Shown one piece after another: positions 1 through 10,721 of a stretch of 33,903 nt of DNA. The position numbers were made by a program, and so were the translations under genes. A model generated the notes under the pieces. That model was not told the origin of the DNA. It was given only the letters and a program-made list of their open reading frames with translations, and did no database searches. Source of the DNA: Gloeophyllum trabeum ATCC 11539 (lineage: Eukaryota > Basidiomycota > Agaricomycetes > Gloeophyllales > Gloeophyllaceae). Positions within the stretch are counted from its first letter, which is position 1. Each line of letters opens with the position of its first letter. The DNA is taken from positions 340,669 through 374,571 of the forward strand of contig NW_006920426.1 in assembly GCF_000344685.1 (NCBI RefSeq). The letters are read 5' to 3'.

Positions 1-1112
1 AGTCCAACGAGGATGATCAGGAGTAGAGGAGGGGTTGCCTAGGCTTGAAGAAGTCGGCAAGTGTCGTAGAAGAGTTCAACCTAATGTTAGGAAGCGATGT
101 CCTAACTAGTCGTCTTGAGATAACTGGGCCACGTGCCAACAGTTATGTCGTCACTACCTCAGTAAGCGTACTGAAAGGTAGGTCTGGCCGGGCCAATGCC
201 AACGGTCAAGTCAAGAGTCCAGGTAATCGCTGTATTCAACAGGAGGTTGAACTAGGGAATACATGGGTTTTCCTACAGTATATATAGTAACTGGTATAGG
301 GGTTAATACCCAAAGAAGAGAACAATAAGAAAGGACGCGTAAGCTATCCTGTGAGAATGTAACTTAGAGAAATGAGAAATACAAGGGCGCCCATTGGTAG
401 AAGGTGAGTCAGGGGAGATAACGTGTGGGAAGAAGATAGCGTCCATGGGAAGTTCTACTCAGAGAAAGGTACTGTCCAATAGCAATGCTCGGAATGGAAA
501 TGGAATGAGATAAGCATGGGAAAATCATAACAGACAACCAAGGTTGCTGGATAATGGCATGGGTTGCTGAGGGGTTGTTGCTCTCAGGGGGGTTGTTGAT
601 TAAAATTATCCCTCAACAGGTGGTTCGCTTATCATAAATACAAGTCTGGTATTCGGCTGGTAATGTGATTGTAGATGTGCTAAAATAACTGGAATATGCA
701 CCAGCCACTGTCAGCCGCGGGACAATTTGTTGATGTCCTCTCTCCATCTCAGTCTAGCGTAGAGTGGCCCATCGAGCCTCTGTTTTCTGTCCCACCCTCC
801 CACCTCATCCCTGTTTCAGTTTCTCTTTGCCTTTTCTGTTGCTCTCCCTGTATCTAGTTTTGTTTGTGCAGTTTTCTCGCCAGCTCGGGTTCCGGCCCGA
901 GAGCGATCACTGCAAGGGGGGCTGTATCCATCCCCCTTCCCACACTCCAATATATCTGTCTCCACATAGCCTCAGCATTCCTTGTCAATGGAAGTCTCGA
1001 GTCTTCGCGGAAACAACCTGTGACATCAGTCACGCTCGCAGACTGGTACGAACACTCGGTACGCCGGGTACGGAGACAAATTTCGAATATTCGGACATTT
1101 TGTATTGTCAGG
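1..1112. other. Unassigned left edge, no supported gene
   Basis: No open frame here shows a recognisable domain or can be joined by convincing splice signals. Many short direct G/T-rich runs occur around 561-600, where four or more G-runs are separated by TTG-rich spacers. The composition and lack of coding character would fit a decayed repeat or ordinary spacer. The last few hundred bases are C/T-rich (about 730-860) and probably form the promoter and leader of the small gene starting at 1113. Confidence 0.4.
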
Positions 1113-1433
1113 ATGGGGCGAAGTGCCAAGTTGCACAAGCGGGTGGTACGCACTGGCAGATGAACGTGGAATAAGTTGATGTCGACTGACGTTACTGCCC
1201 AACAGGATAAGAAAAAGACTGGCCAAACAAAATCAACTGCAGCGGCCCCTGTGAAGGTAGAGCCCGCCGTTACTGCTGCATTCTCTCGCAAGAAGGCGAA
1301 CCTAAAGGACAAAGCTGGTAAACGCAAGAGCTCTGATGGGCCTGTACTGGGAGGTGCGGACTATGTCGATCTGATGATGGGAGGGAGAAGGAAAGCCAAA
1401 GTGGAAGCCGCGAAATTGCCCAAGGATGACTGA
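1113..1433 (+). CDS. Small basic conserved-type protein, 86 aa, two exons
   Basis: Exons 1113-1145 and 1206-1433. The intron at 1146-1205 starts GTACGC, carries a CTGAC branch-like site and ends AACAG; both exons are in phase 0. The first exon encodes MGRSAKLHKRV, and the second continues DKKKTGQTK. The protein is very rich in Lys/Arg/Ala and ends with a GGADYVDLMMGGRRK segment and an acidic tail, KLPKDD. No catalytic domain, signal peptide or membrane segment is visible. The basic, low-complexity make-up suggests a nuclear or nucleolar, RNA- or ribosome-associated role, but that is inference. I recognise the general look of this short protein from Agaricomycete gene sets but cannot name a function. 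The ATG at 1176 in the unspliced frame lies inside the intron and is rejected as the start. Confidence 0.72.
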
Positions 1434-2161
1434 GGCACGGAGGCAACACGGAGCGCCCACATATAAAATACTAGCTTGTAAGCCGTCATTGTCCTGCCGT
1501 ATCTCTGATGCTGCATGTGAACGACCATATAGGTTCCGGTCCGCTTTTCCGTTGGTACGACGAGAGTATGCCTCATACACGGACCCCCGGTGCCGTGAAG
1601 GCTCGCATTGCTTTGCCAGAGCTATGAGCTACTGTCTGCATTGTCCTTTATGATGGTACGAAGTTGCACTGCTGACGGTTGGAGTTACTGATGAGTTGGA
1701 CATAATATCATCGCAGGGACCAGTAAATCATCTCCCCAGCTCCAATATGCCCTGATTACACGACGTGTACTTGCCCATGCATTGATCTATCAACTGCCGT
1801 CGCTTCCCAGAGAAGCGTGACTGTCCCCCACAATTCCTTGCAATATGATGAAATTTTCGGGAGCTGATCTCTGCGGGGAAGACTTGCACTATCGCATGAC
1901 GAGCAGTACTCCTCCATAGTTATGTCAGTTCTTTCAATCTAATGTGCCCGAGTGGTGATCACTATACAAGTGCAATGTACGGCCTAAAATACAGTGATAT
2001 GGTACCAACGAAGCAAAGGGACTTCCAGCCTTATCAAAAGGGATACAGTCAAAGCATCAACCTATCCTACAGAAATGAAGATCAGATGATAAATTATCCG
2101 CAAGCGAGCAACGGAGGCACAACAACGCCGGGGGAAGAAGAGTGTTCGGTTATGCGACAAG
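1434..2161. other. Intergenic, 3' flanks of convergent genes
   Basis: The small gene ends at 1433 on the plus strand and the membrane-protein gene ends at 2162 on the minus strand, so this is shared 3' flank. A 90-codon open frame at 1942-2214 runs into the antisense of the membrane-protein gene and has no coding character. Nothing else is supported. Confidence 0.5.
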
Positions 2162-3809
2162 CTACAGGGCTGTGCCTGAGTACGACGTCCGGGCACCCTC
2201 GTCTGCTAGTTTAGCTCTAGAAGGCGGCATCATCCAAGGACTGGCTGCACTCATCCTTGTGTAATTGGATGCAGGTGTATAGGGCACGTCTACCGCTGAC
2301 TGACCACCCGACGTCGAGGCGAGTGAATACGCAGGCGACCGCGGAACGTTCAATAGCTTCGTATCCTTGCGGGGCGGCGAATCAAGCTTGAGTGCCGGCG
2401 GAGGCGGAGAGGGCGCTTTCCTCGGCGAGAGGGCAACCTCCTCCTGCTCTCGCTCCCCGCGCTGGCGATCCTCCTCGTATATGGTCGCACGAGCCAGGAT
2501 CTGTTCGATATCGAGCGAGCGCAGTGTCTGCACACTGGGCCGCCGCTTGCTCCTCTGGCTCGGGGTCGGGGCGAGGGACCTGACGCCTGCGGATTGCAGA
2601 GGAGGCCAAGTCCCGCTGTTGGCGGTGGGGCCCGTCTCCGCGACAGCGTACTGGATAAACTCAGGGGACGTGGGTGACTTGTCGAATCGCGCAGTCACGT
2701 AGATGGGGTTTTTGCGGGGGACGTTGGACGTTTCGATAGACGATGGACGACCGTGTGATTTATCGGTGGATAATGGACGCGGCAGGACTGTTGTTTCCCA
2801 TCCGTCCAACTCTCCAGGCTTCTCGTAGCGAGACTGCCGCTCTACATCTGCTTGAGCCCTCAATGCACGTCGCCGCTTGCGCTCGCGGTACACGTACAGA
2901 CCCATCAGGATGAGAACGCCTGCGACGAGCGCCACAGAAACCACGGTTATCGCAATAATTGCACCCCTATATTGCAAGATAAGTCCAACTAACAGCAAGA
3001 TATCGAGATCTCACTCCTTACTTGGATAGCTTGACTGACGTTGTCGGCTCTGTAGTCATCATCTGCGAACTATTCATCGCGTTTGTCGTATTCGACGAGA
3101 TCTGTGTAACGTTGACGTGGATACACTTCGCAGAGCTAGTGCTGTCTCCCAGAACCGACTGGATGGCCGTTGTTTGCCGATGGCCCTTCCCGTCGTCCAT
3201 GAGCAGCGCGATCTGGAGCCCGCGGAAGGCCTCCATGGTGTACGTAGCAATGGAGGCGGCCTCGTCGGTGGAGTTCTGTGCCATGTACAGCGAGAATCCT
3301 CGAGGAATGAAGCCGCGGACCTTCGGCACTCCAACGCCAGCTGCTGCATCGTAGGAGACATTGAACGGTGCGCATTGGGAGAACGTGCTTGTGTCGACGG
3401 CAAAGGGCGGGGTCGTGGCTGCGGCCTGTGGGGGCAAGCACGACGTGTCGGACGAGTTTTCGATGGCGATCACGTCGGACACCAGACCGGTAGGGTGCCC
3501 GTCTGCGTCATCCAAGGACGCCACGAAAGTCGAGCCGGCTGGCAGGGGAAGGAAGGTGACTGCTGCACCAGTGCTCGTGGTAGCATTCCAAGAGTCCTCG
3601 GGTATAGTGATGGATATCGGAGTGGAATTGAAAGGAACGACTGTCAAAGTTAAAGGAAGAGCTGTGGGGGCATTGCCCCCGGAGAAAGTTACGCTGAAGG
3701 GTCCGCACTGCTGGATTGACGAAAACTTAATGGTGTTGAATCGGGAAAGGACGACCTGCGGTGAAAAGGCCAGGATGCCGCATAACGCCAGCACGACGGC
3801 TATCAGCAT
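2162..3809 (-). CDS. Secreted-ectodomain single-pass type I membrane protein, 530 aa
   Basis: Two exons on the minus strand, 3809-3022 and 2966-2162, with a 55-nt intron (donor GTAAGG, acceptor ATATAG); phase 2 joins cleanly as Lys-Gly. Residues 1 to about 22 form a classic signal peptide (MLIAVVLALCGILAFS). Residues 23 to about 262 are an ectodomain rich in Ser/Thr/Pro with many N-x-S/T sites, apparently holding two related beta-rich modules: QCGPFSVTFSGG near residue 35 and QCAPFNVSYDAA near residue 140. One transmembrane helix lies at about 265-288, followed by a stop-transfer RERKRRR. The cytoplasmic tail of about 240 residues is disordered, with many Ser-Pro, polyproline and basic patches. 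This layout is common in Agaricomycete surface proteins and resembles wall-stress-sensor architecture (Mid2/Wsc-like), though I see no WSC cysteine domain. The function is therefore unknown. The intron falls just before the membrane helix, so the two exons separate ectodomain from helix plus tail. Confidence 0.78.
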
Positions 3810-5442
3810 GGCCTGAAGGCAAAAGAAAAAGCAGAAACCTCAAGTTTACTGGGACATCCAGACAGGAGGAGGGAACCAAGTCAGGCTTGCGAGGCCGACG
3901 CTTAGGTGTAATCGCTTAAGCCAAAGGCCGCCGGCATTGGGCCCGGAGTGCCTTCTAAAAGTGTTGTGCAGGCCTTACAACCGCCATTACAAATTTGCGA
4001 TACGGACTGCTCTCTGGACTTTCAACTCCATCATGATGCTATAGGAAGGCGATCAAAGATCATAATTCCCGGAGTACTCTACAAGACATAACCATTCCCT
4101 TACGTTCCCGCACAACCCTACTGTCCCTACAGGCTACAGGCATAGAGACATGTGGAGCGCCACATTGCTAGGGTATACGTAGTCATTGACACAATTCTGG
4201 AATACGACGGCTCTATACAGGATAAGAACGTTCGAAGACCAGCTTCATGACAAGGTGGATCGGTTTCCAAGGCATCAGGGAGAACACACCTATAGGGACG
4301 GACGTCGGAGTGCCACGAACATCGCGTTATGCAATGCCGTAGCTAGGTCGTACTGTACGGATAACCTTCCAGCAGAACGGCGCAAATCATTGCAACCGCA
4401 GGGTCGCAGCCTTTTCTCAGGCCTAGGGACCTCACATTCGAAATAATCTGCTCCAAGTTCCCATGGCAGTTGAGGCAGGAAAAAGTAGGCTGTGAACCCT
4501 TCAAGGCAGCGAACGGAAAGGTGCATACGATGCCTGCAACAAGAACAATGTTACAAAGCCAAGGAACGAACAGGAGGAAGTGCCGTAGAGACTTACAATG
4601 GGACATACATAGTGGTCAACAAGTCCGCCTCGGAGGTATTTCATTTAGGTTCTGATACCCCACCAGATTTCAATCTCTTGATGCTGTTCCTTCAAATAGA
4701 GCACATACGAAAAGGATCGCCGACTGACGCGCCGTCGCCATCACGCGTGGGCAAGAATACCTGCTGTTCTTTACATAGACCTGAGCAAGGCAATCCGACT
4801 AGAATCGAGAGGGCCTCTTCCCTTTTGTATCAACGTCGGACGACGTCGATTTCCAACATCAATAGATATGGAAGCCCCGCGCGTATGCGCATTGGTCTCC
4901 ACCTCCCAATGCGAGCTATCCAGCAAGAGTGATGCCCATCGACTCCGATCGAGGAGGCCGGGTTTCGCGCTGATGATGAGGCCGTATGAACTATCAGACA
5001 CCCGCTTCTCAGGAGAGATACAACAGACCCTGTGCATAACAATTGCAAGATATACTGGCATGCACAATCCAGACAGCCCGCAAGAGGACGAGAGGGACAT
5101 CATGATCGAGACTCTCCGTACAGACGACCAGCGACCCACACCACCGACGAACCTCGTTGAAATCGAAGCAGAAACGGTCCAGATCCAAGAGTCGCAACGA
5201 CTACTTGATTGTCATTTTTCAACAGAGGAATCATGAATGTGCGACGGCGACGAGTCGAGAATGTTGCACGTCGTGGACAAGGAAACAAAACAATCACTAC
5301 GAGCTGACGCATAAATCCAAATATTCATTGCACGTGACCGGCACAGCATTGCGGGGAAGCAGCCAAATATAGCGCAAGATCCGTCCACTGCTCAGTCCTC
5401 ATCCTGGGCGACCGCGAATAGGTTGCTGTTCCACGAATCATT
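3810..5442. other. 1.6 kb between divergent genes; no confident gene
   Basis: This stretch separates the minus-strand membrane-protein gene from BCKDHA, and its two ends must hold their promoters. Several short frames exist on both strands but none matches a family I recognise. The best candidate lies on the minus strand at 4606-4343: an 87-codon frame with a hydrophobic segment, in which a canonical-looking 63-nt intron (GTAAGT...TTGCAG, about 4594-4532) keeps the frame open whether or not it is removed. Longer minus-strand frames at about 5139-4771 have no clear domain. I read the region as spacer, possibly with a decayed gene. Confidence 0.4.
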
Positions 5443-7277
5443 ATGTTACGGCAGGGTCTAGCAGCAGTGAAGTCCAGGGCCTGTCTTCCCTGCAGAAGAT
5501 GGCTCGCAAGCGCTGCTAGCGAGAAACATGGGCACCTTCCTAGTTCGCAGTCTCCCATTACATCGAAGCTGAAGTTCTTCAAGTCGGTGACGGAGGATGG
5601 TGGGCAAATACCGACGTATCGAGTTTTGGATGGGGTTGGGAAGGTGATTGATGGGGCAGAGGTGCCTGAGGTACGCCGGGTTGTTAGTTAGATCTCCTAC
5701 GGCTTAGGTACTCAATGGATGTAGATCGACCAAGCATTCGCCAGGAAGATGTGAGTCCACGGAGAGCCTGTAGGAGCCTGTTGTTCTCACTATACTGGAA
5801 GATATGAGAACATGGTTCTCCTTCCGACACTTGACACGCTGTTATATAATGTACAGCGGCAAGGGAAGATCTCGTTCTATGTGCGTGCGCACAACTCCCC
5901 CCTATCAGGCCGATCTCATTAATTTCCTTCAGATGACTGCTGTAAGGACAAGTGGTCAGTAAGACGTTCAGCGTAATTGACGTCCTTCTGGCCCAGTATG
6001 GTGAAGAAGCCACTATCATAGGCTCAGCAGCGGCACTCGCCAATGACGACGAGTAAGTCATGTATCCTCACGACGAATACAATAATGACAGGAAAAGAGT
6101 GCTAGGTCTGTGTCGCCATTCGTAACCCCCCATATATTCTAAGCCATCCACAGGGCAATACCGAGAAGCAGGTGTTCTCCTGTGGCGCGGCTTCGGTTTG
6201 GACAACATCATGGCTCAGTGCGTAGGCAACGAGGAAGATACCTCGGGCAAGGGTAGACAGATGCCAGTCGTACGCATCTTCCCTAACATCAAGCCTCCCT
6301 TCCTCTATACAATCTGACTTTGATTTCTTCGACAGCACTTTGGTTCCCCGAAACATCACTTCCTCACCATATCCTCGCCCCTCGCCACTCAAATCCCCCA
6401 AGCCGCCGGCGTCGCGTACGCCATCTCCCGCTCGCCCCGCCGCGGGAAGAACTGCGCGGCAGTGTACTTCGGCGAGGGCGCCGCCTCCGAGGGCGACTTC
6501 CACGCGGGGATGCTCTTCGCATCGACCATCCCTTCGCCGACGCTATTCATCGCGCGGAACAACGGGTTCGCGATTTCCACGCCAGCGAATGAGCAGTATC
6601 ACGGCGACGGGATTGCTGCGAGGGGCCCGGGGTATGGAGTGTGGACGGTGAGGGTTGATGGGAACGATGTCCTCGCTGTGTTGGGCGCTGTGAGGGAAGC
6701 AAGGAAACGATGTATCGAAGAGGGGAGAGGGGTGTTAGTCGAGGCTATGACATACAGGTGAGGCGTTCTCTGCGCCTTCCGGAAGATAGTGTGCGAACTG
6801 AAATGGCATGCTATTTCCAGGGTGGGCCATCATTCGACATCGGACGACTCGTTCGCATATCGGTCAAGGTCGGAGGTAGAGGATAAGAAGCGGATCGACA
6901 ATCCCATCACGCGGTTCAGGTTGTTCATGGAGTCGCGGGGGTGGTGGTCGAGTGACGAGGAGGAGGTGCTGCGCGCGAGGCTGAAGAAGGATGTACTCGA
7001 AGCGTTCAAGCGCGCGGAAGGGTTGCCGAGGAACGAGCTGAAGGAGCTGTTTACGGACGTATACGGAGGGGAGGAACCGTGGAATATTGTGAGTGATGTT
7101 GTGCGCTCTTAAGGCCGCCATGTTAGTGAGGCTCATGCGATTTCGGGTTTCCAGAAGGAGCAGAGGGAAGAGTTGGCGGGGCTGCTCAAGAAATACGGTG
7201 ATAGCTGGGAGCCTTGGAAGAATGAGCTTGCGAGATTTAAGAGGAAAGGTCAGGACATACTGCAGAAGACGGACTAG
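5443..7277 (+). CDS. Branched-chain 2-oxoacid dehydrogenase E1 subunit alpha, mitochondrial, 444 aa
   Basis: E1-alpha with E1-beta decarboxylates the 2-oxoacids of Leu, Ile and Val using thiamine diphosphate in the mitochondrial matrix. Ten exons: 5443-5670, 5725-5750, 5802-5880, 5933-5941, 5997-6052, 6098-6105, 6154-6269, 6336-6757, 6821-7088, 7155-7277; introns are 45-66 nt. Residues 1 to about 25 form an Arg-rich presequence ([20 protein letters not shown]). Family landmarks in order: [12 protein letters not shown]; the loop [31 protein letters not shown]; the ThDP/Mg motif GEGAASEGD with RNNG downstream (about 220-250); [12 protein letters not shown]; and the phosphorylation loop [14 protein letters not shown], in which both serines regulated in mammals (here S320, S330) are present. 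Length matches the family. Exons 4 and 6 are 9 and 8 nt long, yet their residues (MTA, E/VL/G) are required by the conserved protein. The ATG at 5443 is the only start that gives a transit peptide. Confidence 0.96.
5933..5941 (+). other. 9-nt microexon of BCKDHA (Met-Thr-Ala)
   Basis: The sequence ATGACTGCT is bounded upstream by TTCCTTCAG and downstream by GTAAGG. The flanking introns are 5881-5932 and 5942-5996. Skipping it would keep the frame but delete the residues before YGEEATI that are conserved in E1-alpha (ISFYMTNYGEE in animals). Confidence 0.88.
6098..6105 (+). other. 8-nt microexon of BCKDHA
   Basis: AGTGCTAG lies between introns 6053-6097 (45 nt, GTAAGT...AAAAG) and 6106-6153 (48 nt, GTCTGT...CACAG). 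It completes Glu, adds Val-Leu and starts Gly, giving DDEVLGQYREAG, as the family requires. Skipping it would shift the frame. Confidence 0.85.
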
Positions 7278-7672
7278 TGAATGGATGGCTATCACAGTAC
7301 TCCTCCTTGGCACGCCAGTCCTCGGGTACCGTCTGAACTGTGCGGAACGCTGTACTTGGAAGCTGGGCTGATCAGTAATATATGTAGTGGAAGAAATTAT
7401 TCAAGTCTTGACTGCGGGCTAGCTACGTCTGCTCTTACCGATGTCTCCTACTTGTGTAGCGATGTGGCAAAGTTACAGTCCGAGGACTCCGAGGTCCATT
7501 CAACCTACTACAATCGCAAGCCATAGGGCTATATTTAGACACTAGGTATGGGCGCCGTACACGCTTCGCGCTTCGACTCGGACATTATGCATACATCATA
7601 AACCTCGCCCTTGCCTTGACGCATACCACTATTACTGAAGACGCTTCCCAGATCTTCGCTGAAAAAGCCGCA
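7278..7672. other. Intergenic between BCKDHA and ZIP9-like gene
   Basis: This 395-bp stretch holds the BCKDHA 3' end and the promoter and leader of the transporter gene. The frame leading into 7673 is open from a TTG at 7616 but has no upstream ATG in frame within that stretch. No other feature is visible. Confidence 0.5.
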
Positions 7673-8926
7673 ATGGCAGGTGCAGCAGGTGTGTTACTCA
7701 TGTCCCTGGCTCTGGGAGCAGCGTCCTTTGGGATAGGCACGCTCCCCTTGTCTCTGAGCTTTACAGGTATGATTGCGGACGGACGTAGGCTGTTATGGAC
7801 GCTAAGTAACTGGCTTAGGTAGTGGGCTGGCTGGAGTCTCAGCCGTTGGTACCGGTCTGCTACTGGGTGCTGCTCTAGGCATTATAATTCCAGAGTACGC
7901 CCTCTGTTCAGTACCTGTTCTATGGAGTCTCACGCTGTGAACCCGCTGTGTGCATTTACATTAGGGGTGTAGAGGCTACAGCAGGAGCCTACGCCGCCTC
8001 CGAGTTTCCTACAACCAAGATTGCCGCGTCTCTACTGGTAGGCTTCGTCCTGATGCTGGTCGTGGAACAGTCCATATCCTCGCATGCACACCACACATCC
8101 TCTCATTCCCCCGTGTCTCTCGGGGACACAAGGCCGACCAACAAAGTCCTTCCCAGCTCTTCGTCCGAAGTCGAGTTCGACGCCGGCTTGGACGACCTTG
8201 AGCTCCAGCCAGGCTCCAGCCCTCGTACGAGCGCATTCCCTTCAGTAGACCTAGTGCGGCGTATAGACGGCAGGAAGGAAGCCTTCCCGCTCACCGTGGG
8301 CCTGTTCATACACGGACTCGCGGATGGCCTTGCCCTGGGAGTCTCGTCGCTCTCGGACTCGCAGTCTGTCCACCCATCGGAGCTGTCACTCGTTGTCTTC
8401 ATGGCACTTATGATTCATAAAGGTATGTGGCGAGACGCTTTAATGCAGGAGAAGGATCATTACAAGGTGTGACAATAGCTCCTACGACGATCGCCTTTAC
8501 TACCTCGCTTCTGTCGACGGCGTTGCCCAGGTCTGAGATCAAGAAGTACATTGCCATTTTCGCCAGTTCTACGCCTTTGGGTGCTATTGTGTCCTACGCA
8601 CTATTCTACATGCTGGGTGCTGGCGCTGCTGATAGCACGAGCGGTCTAGCTTTACTCGTATCGGTGAGTTGCGAAGTTTTCGGGACCCTGCCCTGCTTAT
8701 GCTCCGATGGCTGACTGTGCTCCAGGGCGGAAGCTTCCTGTACGTCGCGACAGTTTTGCAACCAGTATCCGATCACTCCGATGGTTCACCTTCGGAGCTT
8801 CGCAAAACGACTCGGACACTGCTCATAGTATTGGGTATGTTAGTACCTTTCTTGATTAGTACCGTTGTCGGCCATGATCATGGGACAGAAGGCGCCGTAC
8901 CTTCACCTCCGAGTCCAAGCGGGTGA
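7673..8926 (+). CDS. ZIP9-type (SLC39A9-like) zinc/metal transporter, 337 aa
   Basis: Five exons: 7673-7766, 7819-7894, 7965-8422, 8479-8663, 8726-8926. The protein is a ZIP-family metal importer; human ZIP9 acts at the Golgi and plasma membrane and moves zinc toward the cytosol. The order of segments follows ZIP9: an N-terminal helix (LLMSLALGAASFGIGTLPL), a second helix ending IIIPEGVEA, a third helix (VGFVLMLVVEQ), a His-rich variable loop (HAHHTSSHSP, about 97-105), then the metal-site helix IHGLADGLALG (H173, D177), followed by the MIHKAPTT helix (H208). Next come SFLYVATVLQPV and the last helix LGMLVPFLIST with a C-terminal GHDHG. The cytosolic loop between helices 3 and 4 is longer than in animals and rich in Ser and acidic residues. 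The ATG at 7673 places the first helix as in ZIP9. In the SFLYVATV segment, human ZIP9 has HVLPEV where this protein has LQPVSD. Confidence 0.93.
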
Positions 8927-9512
8927 AGCTCGAACTTCTCTTCCTTCCCCAGTAGTCTGTGCGTTGTAATTTAGGCACCCGAGAGCCCTCTCATATATCC
9001 ATAAGGTCGGACGTATCACATATAGGACTTCCATTGCCATGATAGTGTAAATCTTGAGAATCGGTTATCGACTCTTCCTGCCGGAACTCAGTAACTGCCA
9101 GTGTCGCTCGGAGCCAGTGCGGAAATGAATGTCATCTTCGACAGATATATAGCAGGCGTTCCGAAGCAGCGTAGTCAACGGTAAACCTGCAAGCGCAATC
9201 CGCATAATCATTTCAAAGTGTGGTGACTGGTGACGCAGCCGAAGTAGATGGACGAGGCGAACCGACACCATTCAAGACATGCTCGACTTCGTCTGTTTCT
9301 CCTCGGTCATTCAAAGAAAGTCCTGGCACCCCCCACCTTAGGCTTGAGCTTGTTTGCGATCGGGAACTCTCCTTCAAGAGTTCTACTAATAGTGGCCGGG
9401 CTCACCCAATCTAACTTGAGAAGCGTCGGACCTCGCCACACTGCCAGTCTGTCCATTTAAGGCCTGTCAAAATTACTCACAAACACTGCGTCGAGCCGAT
9501 CGTTCCTCTGAG
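8927..9512. other. Intergenic between ZIP9-like gene and CET1
   Basis: This 586-bp spacer between two same-strand genes holds a 3' flank and the CET1 promoter. Short open frames at 9220-9460 lack ATG-led domain content. No repeats or RNA genes are recognised. Confidence 0.5.
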
Positions 9513-10721
9513 ATGTCGAAAGCCTCGGAATACGGAGAAGAAGAGTCGTCAGGATCAGACGAGACCGCTGGGACTGCGACGACACGGCCATTAAAGCGCG
9601 CACGCCACTCCTCGCCCGGTCCAAGCCATCCCAACTCGCACTCGAATGGAACTAACGGATACATGTCTGCGCCCGCGACGAACTTGCCCCCGCTGTCTCT
9701 TTCTATCCTCGGAGTCGAGCCGCTCGACGAGTTCATCCGCGAGGTCGCGGACTTTGTCCACCATATGATCAGCACGAGACCCGATGTGGGCGGGCAGGTA
9801 GAGCTGGAGGCAAAAATTGGGATTCTGAGGAATAAACACTCGGGGCAGAGGGCGCAGTTGCCGGTTCTTGTCGAGACAAGTACGCAGTTACGTTGAATAT
9901 CTTTACTTCTTGTTAACCAGCGGCGGTAGTTTTGGATCCTAATTTCCCGGATGTACGATTTGAGTCCAATATGTCTATAGTGAGCACTCGCAAGTACCCT
10001 CGCGACCTATCTCTCATTCCCCCATCTGCAAGGCAAAACATAGACACTACAATGAATTGCTCAATAACCTCATGACATCGTCTTTACAACCTGGTCATCC
10101 AACCACGCCCCTACAGTACGCCCACCGCTACCTCATTGATTCCTTTTACCCCGCGGACAACCCTCGGGATCGAGAGAAGATACGGGTGACGCGAGATGAA
10201 AAGAGCGGGGCCGTTCTTGAATGCATGAAGAAAATGAGACTGGGGGATTTGAACGTGTACAGCCCAAAGCGTGGCGCAGACTGGCGAATATCTGTCAGTC
10301 TTGAAATCCCAGGTGAGGCCGTCCGCTACGATGTCCGTGCCTAATTTTATAACACAGTTACGTAGTCCCTCCACCGTCGGGCAACCCCACCCATACCCGA
10401 AGAAAAGACAGACTGAGTTATACTCATGAAGAATTTGTGATAGACCTAACACAGGTCACATCCACCACCTCTCCAAACGCTCCAGTACGTTTTTAGGCAG
10501 CATGCGTATCCGGATATACGTGCTTATGTCTGCAACAGCCCGAAGTTCTACACGAATTAGAGCTCGAAGTGGCGCGGCCCGAGCTGTTGCTCGCAACAGC
10601 GTCCAAGCGCAACGACCTCAACGTACCGGAACAAGAGCGCTACGCCTTCGACGAGCTCATCCGCGCATTCGTCAACGACGCCAGGATCCTTGTCCGGAAC
10701 TCGGGGGAGGGCTGGCATTAG
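9513..10721 (+). CDS. mRNA-capping enzyme subunit beta, RNA 5'-triphosphatase, 335 aa
   Basis: Removes the gamma-phosphate of nascent pre-mRNA, the first step of cap synthesis in the nucleus; a member of the fungal metal-dependent triphosphate-tunnel family (Cet1/Pct1). Five exons: 9513-9879, 9921-9979, 10033-10312, 10366-10484, 10539-10721. An N-terminal low-complexity tail (about 1-60) is rich in Ser, acidic residues and a KRAR patch. The tunnel domain follows: LDEFIREVADFVHHMI (about 71-86); metal-binding strand VELEAKIG (E97, E99, K101); SNMSI and HRHYNELLN; an Arg/Lys strand (REKIRVTRDEKSG); DWRISVSLEIPVPPPSGNP; and the second metal strand HELELEV (E281, E283, E285). The intron before VPPPSG uses the second of two AGs, since the first would give a stop. 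The protein ends soon after the domain, like S. pombe Pct1 and shorter than budding-yeast Cet1. Confidence 0.94.

Noticed and set aside
561..600. Telomere- or LTR-like end at the left edge
   Set aside because: The GGGGTTGTTG-type words are too few and irregular for a telomere, and no matching direct repeat or primer-binding site was found.
854..1327. 157-codon minus-strand frame
   Set aside because: It is antisense to the small basic gene and its leader, has no domain, and shadows the spliced plus-strand model.
7616..7672. Upstream TTG-started extension of the ZIP9-like protein
   Set aside because: TTG is not a likely fungal start; the ATG at 7673 aligns the first helix with ZIP9.
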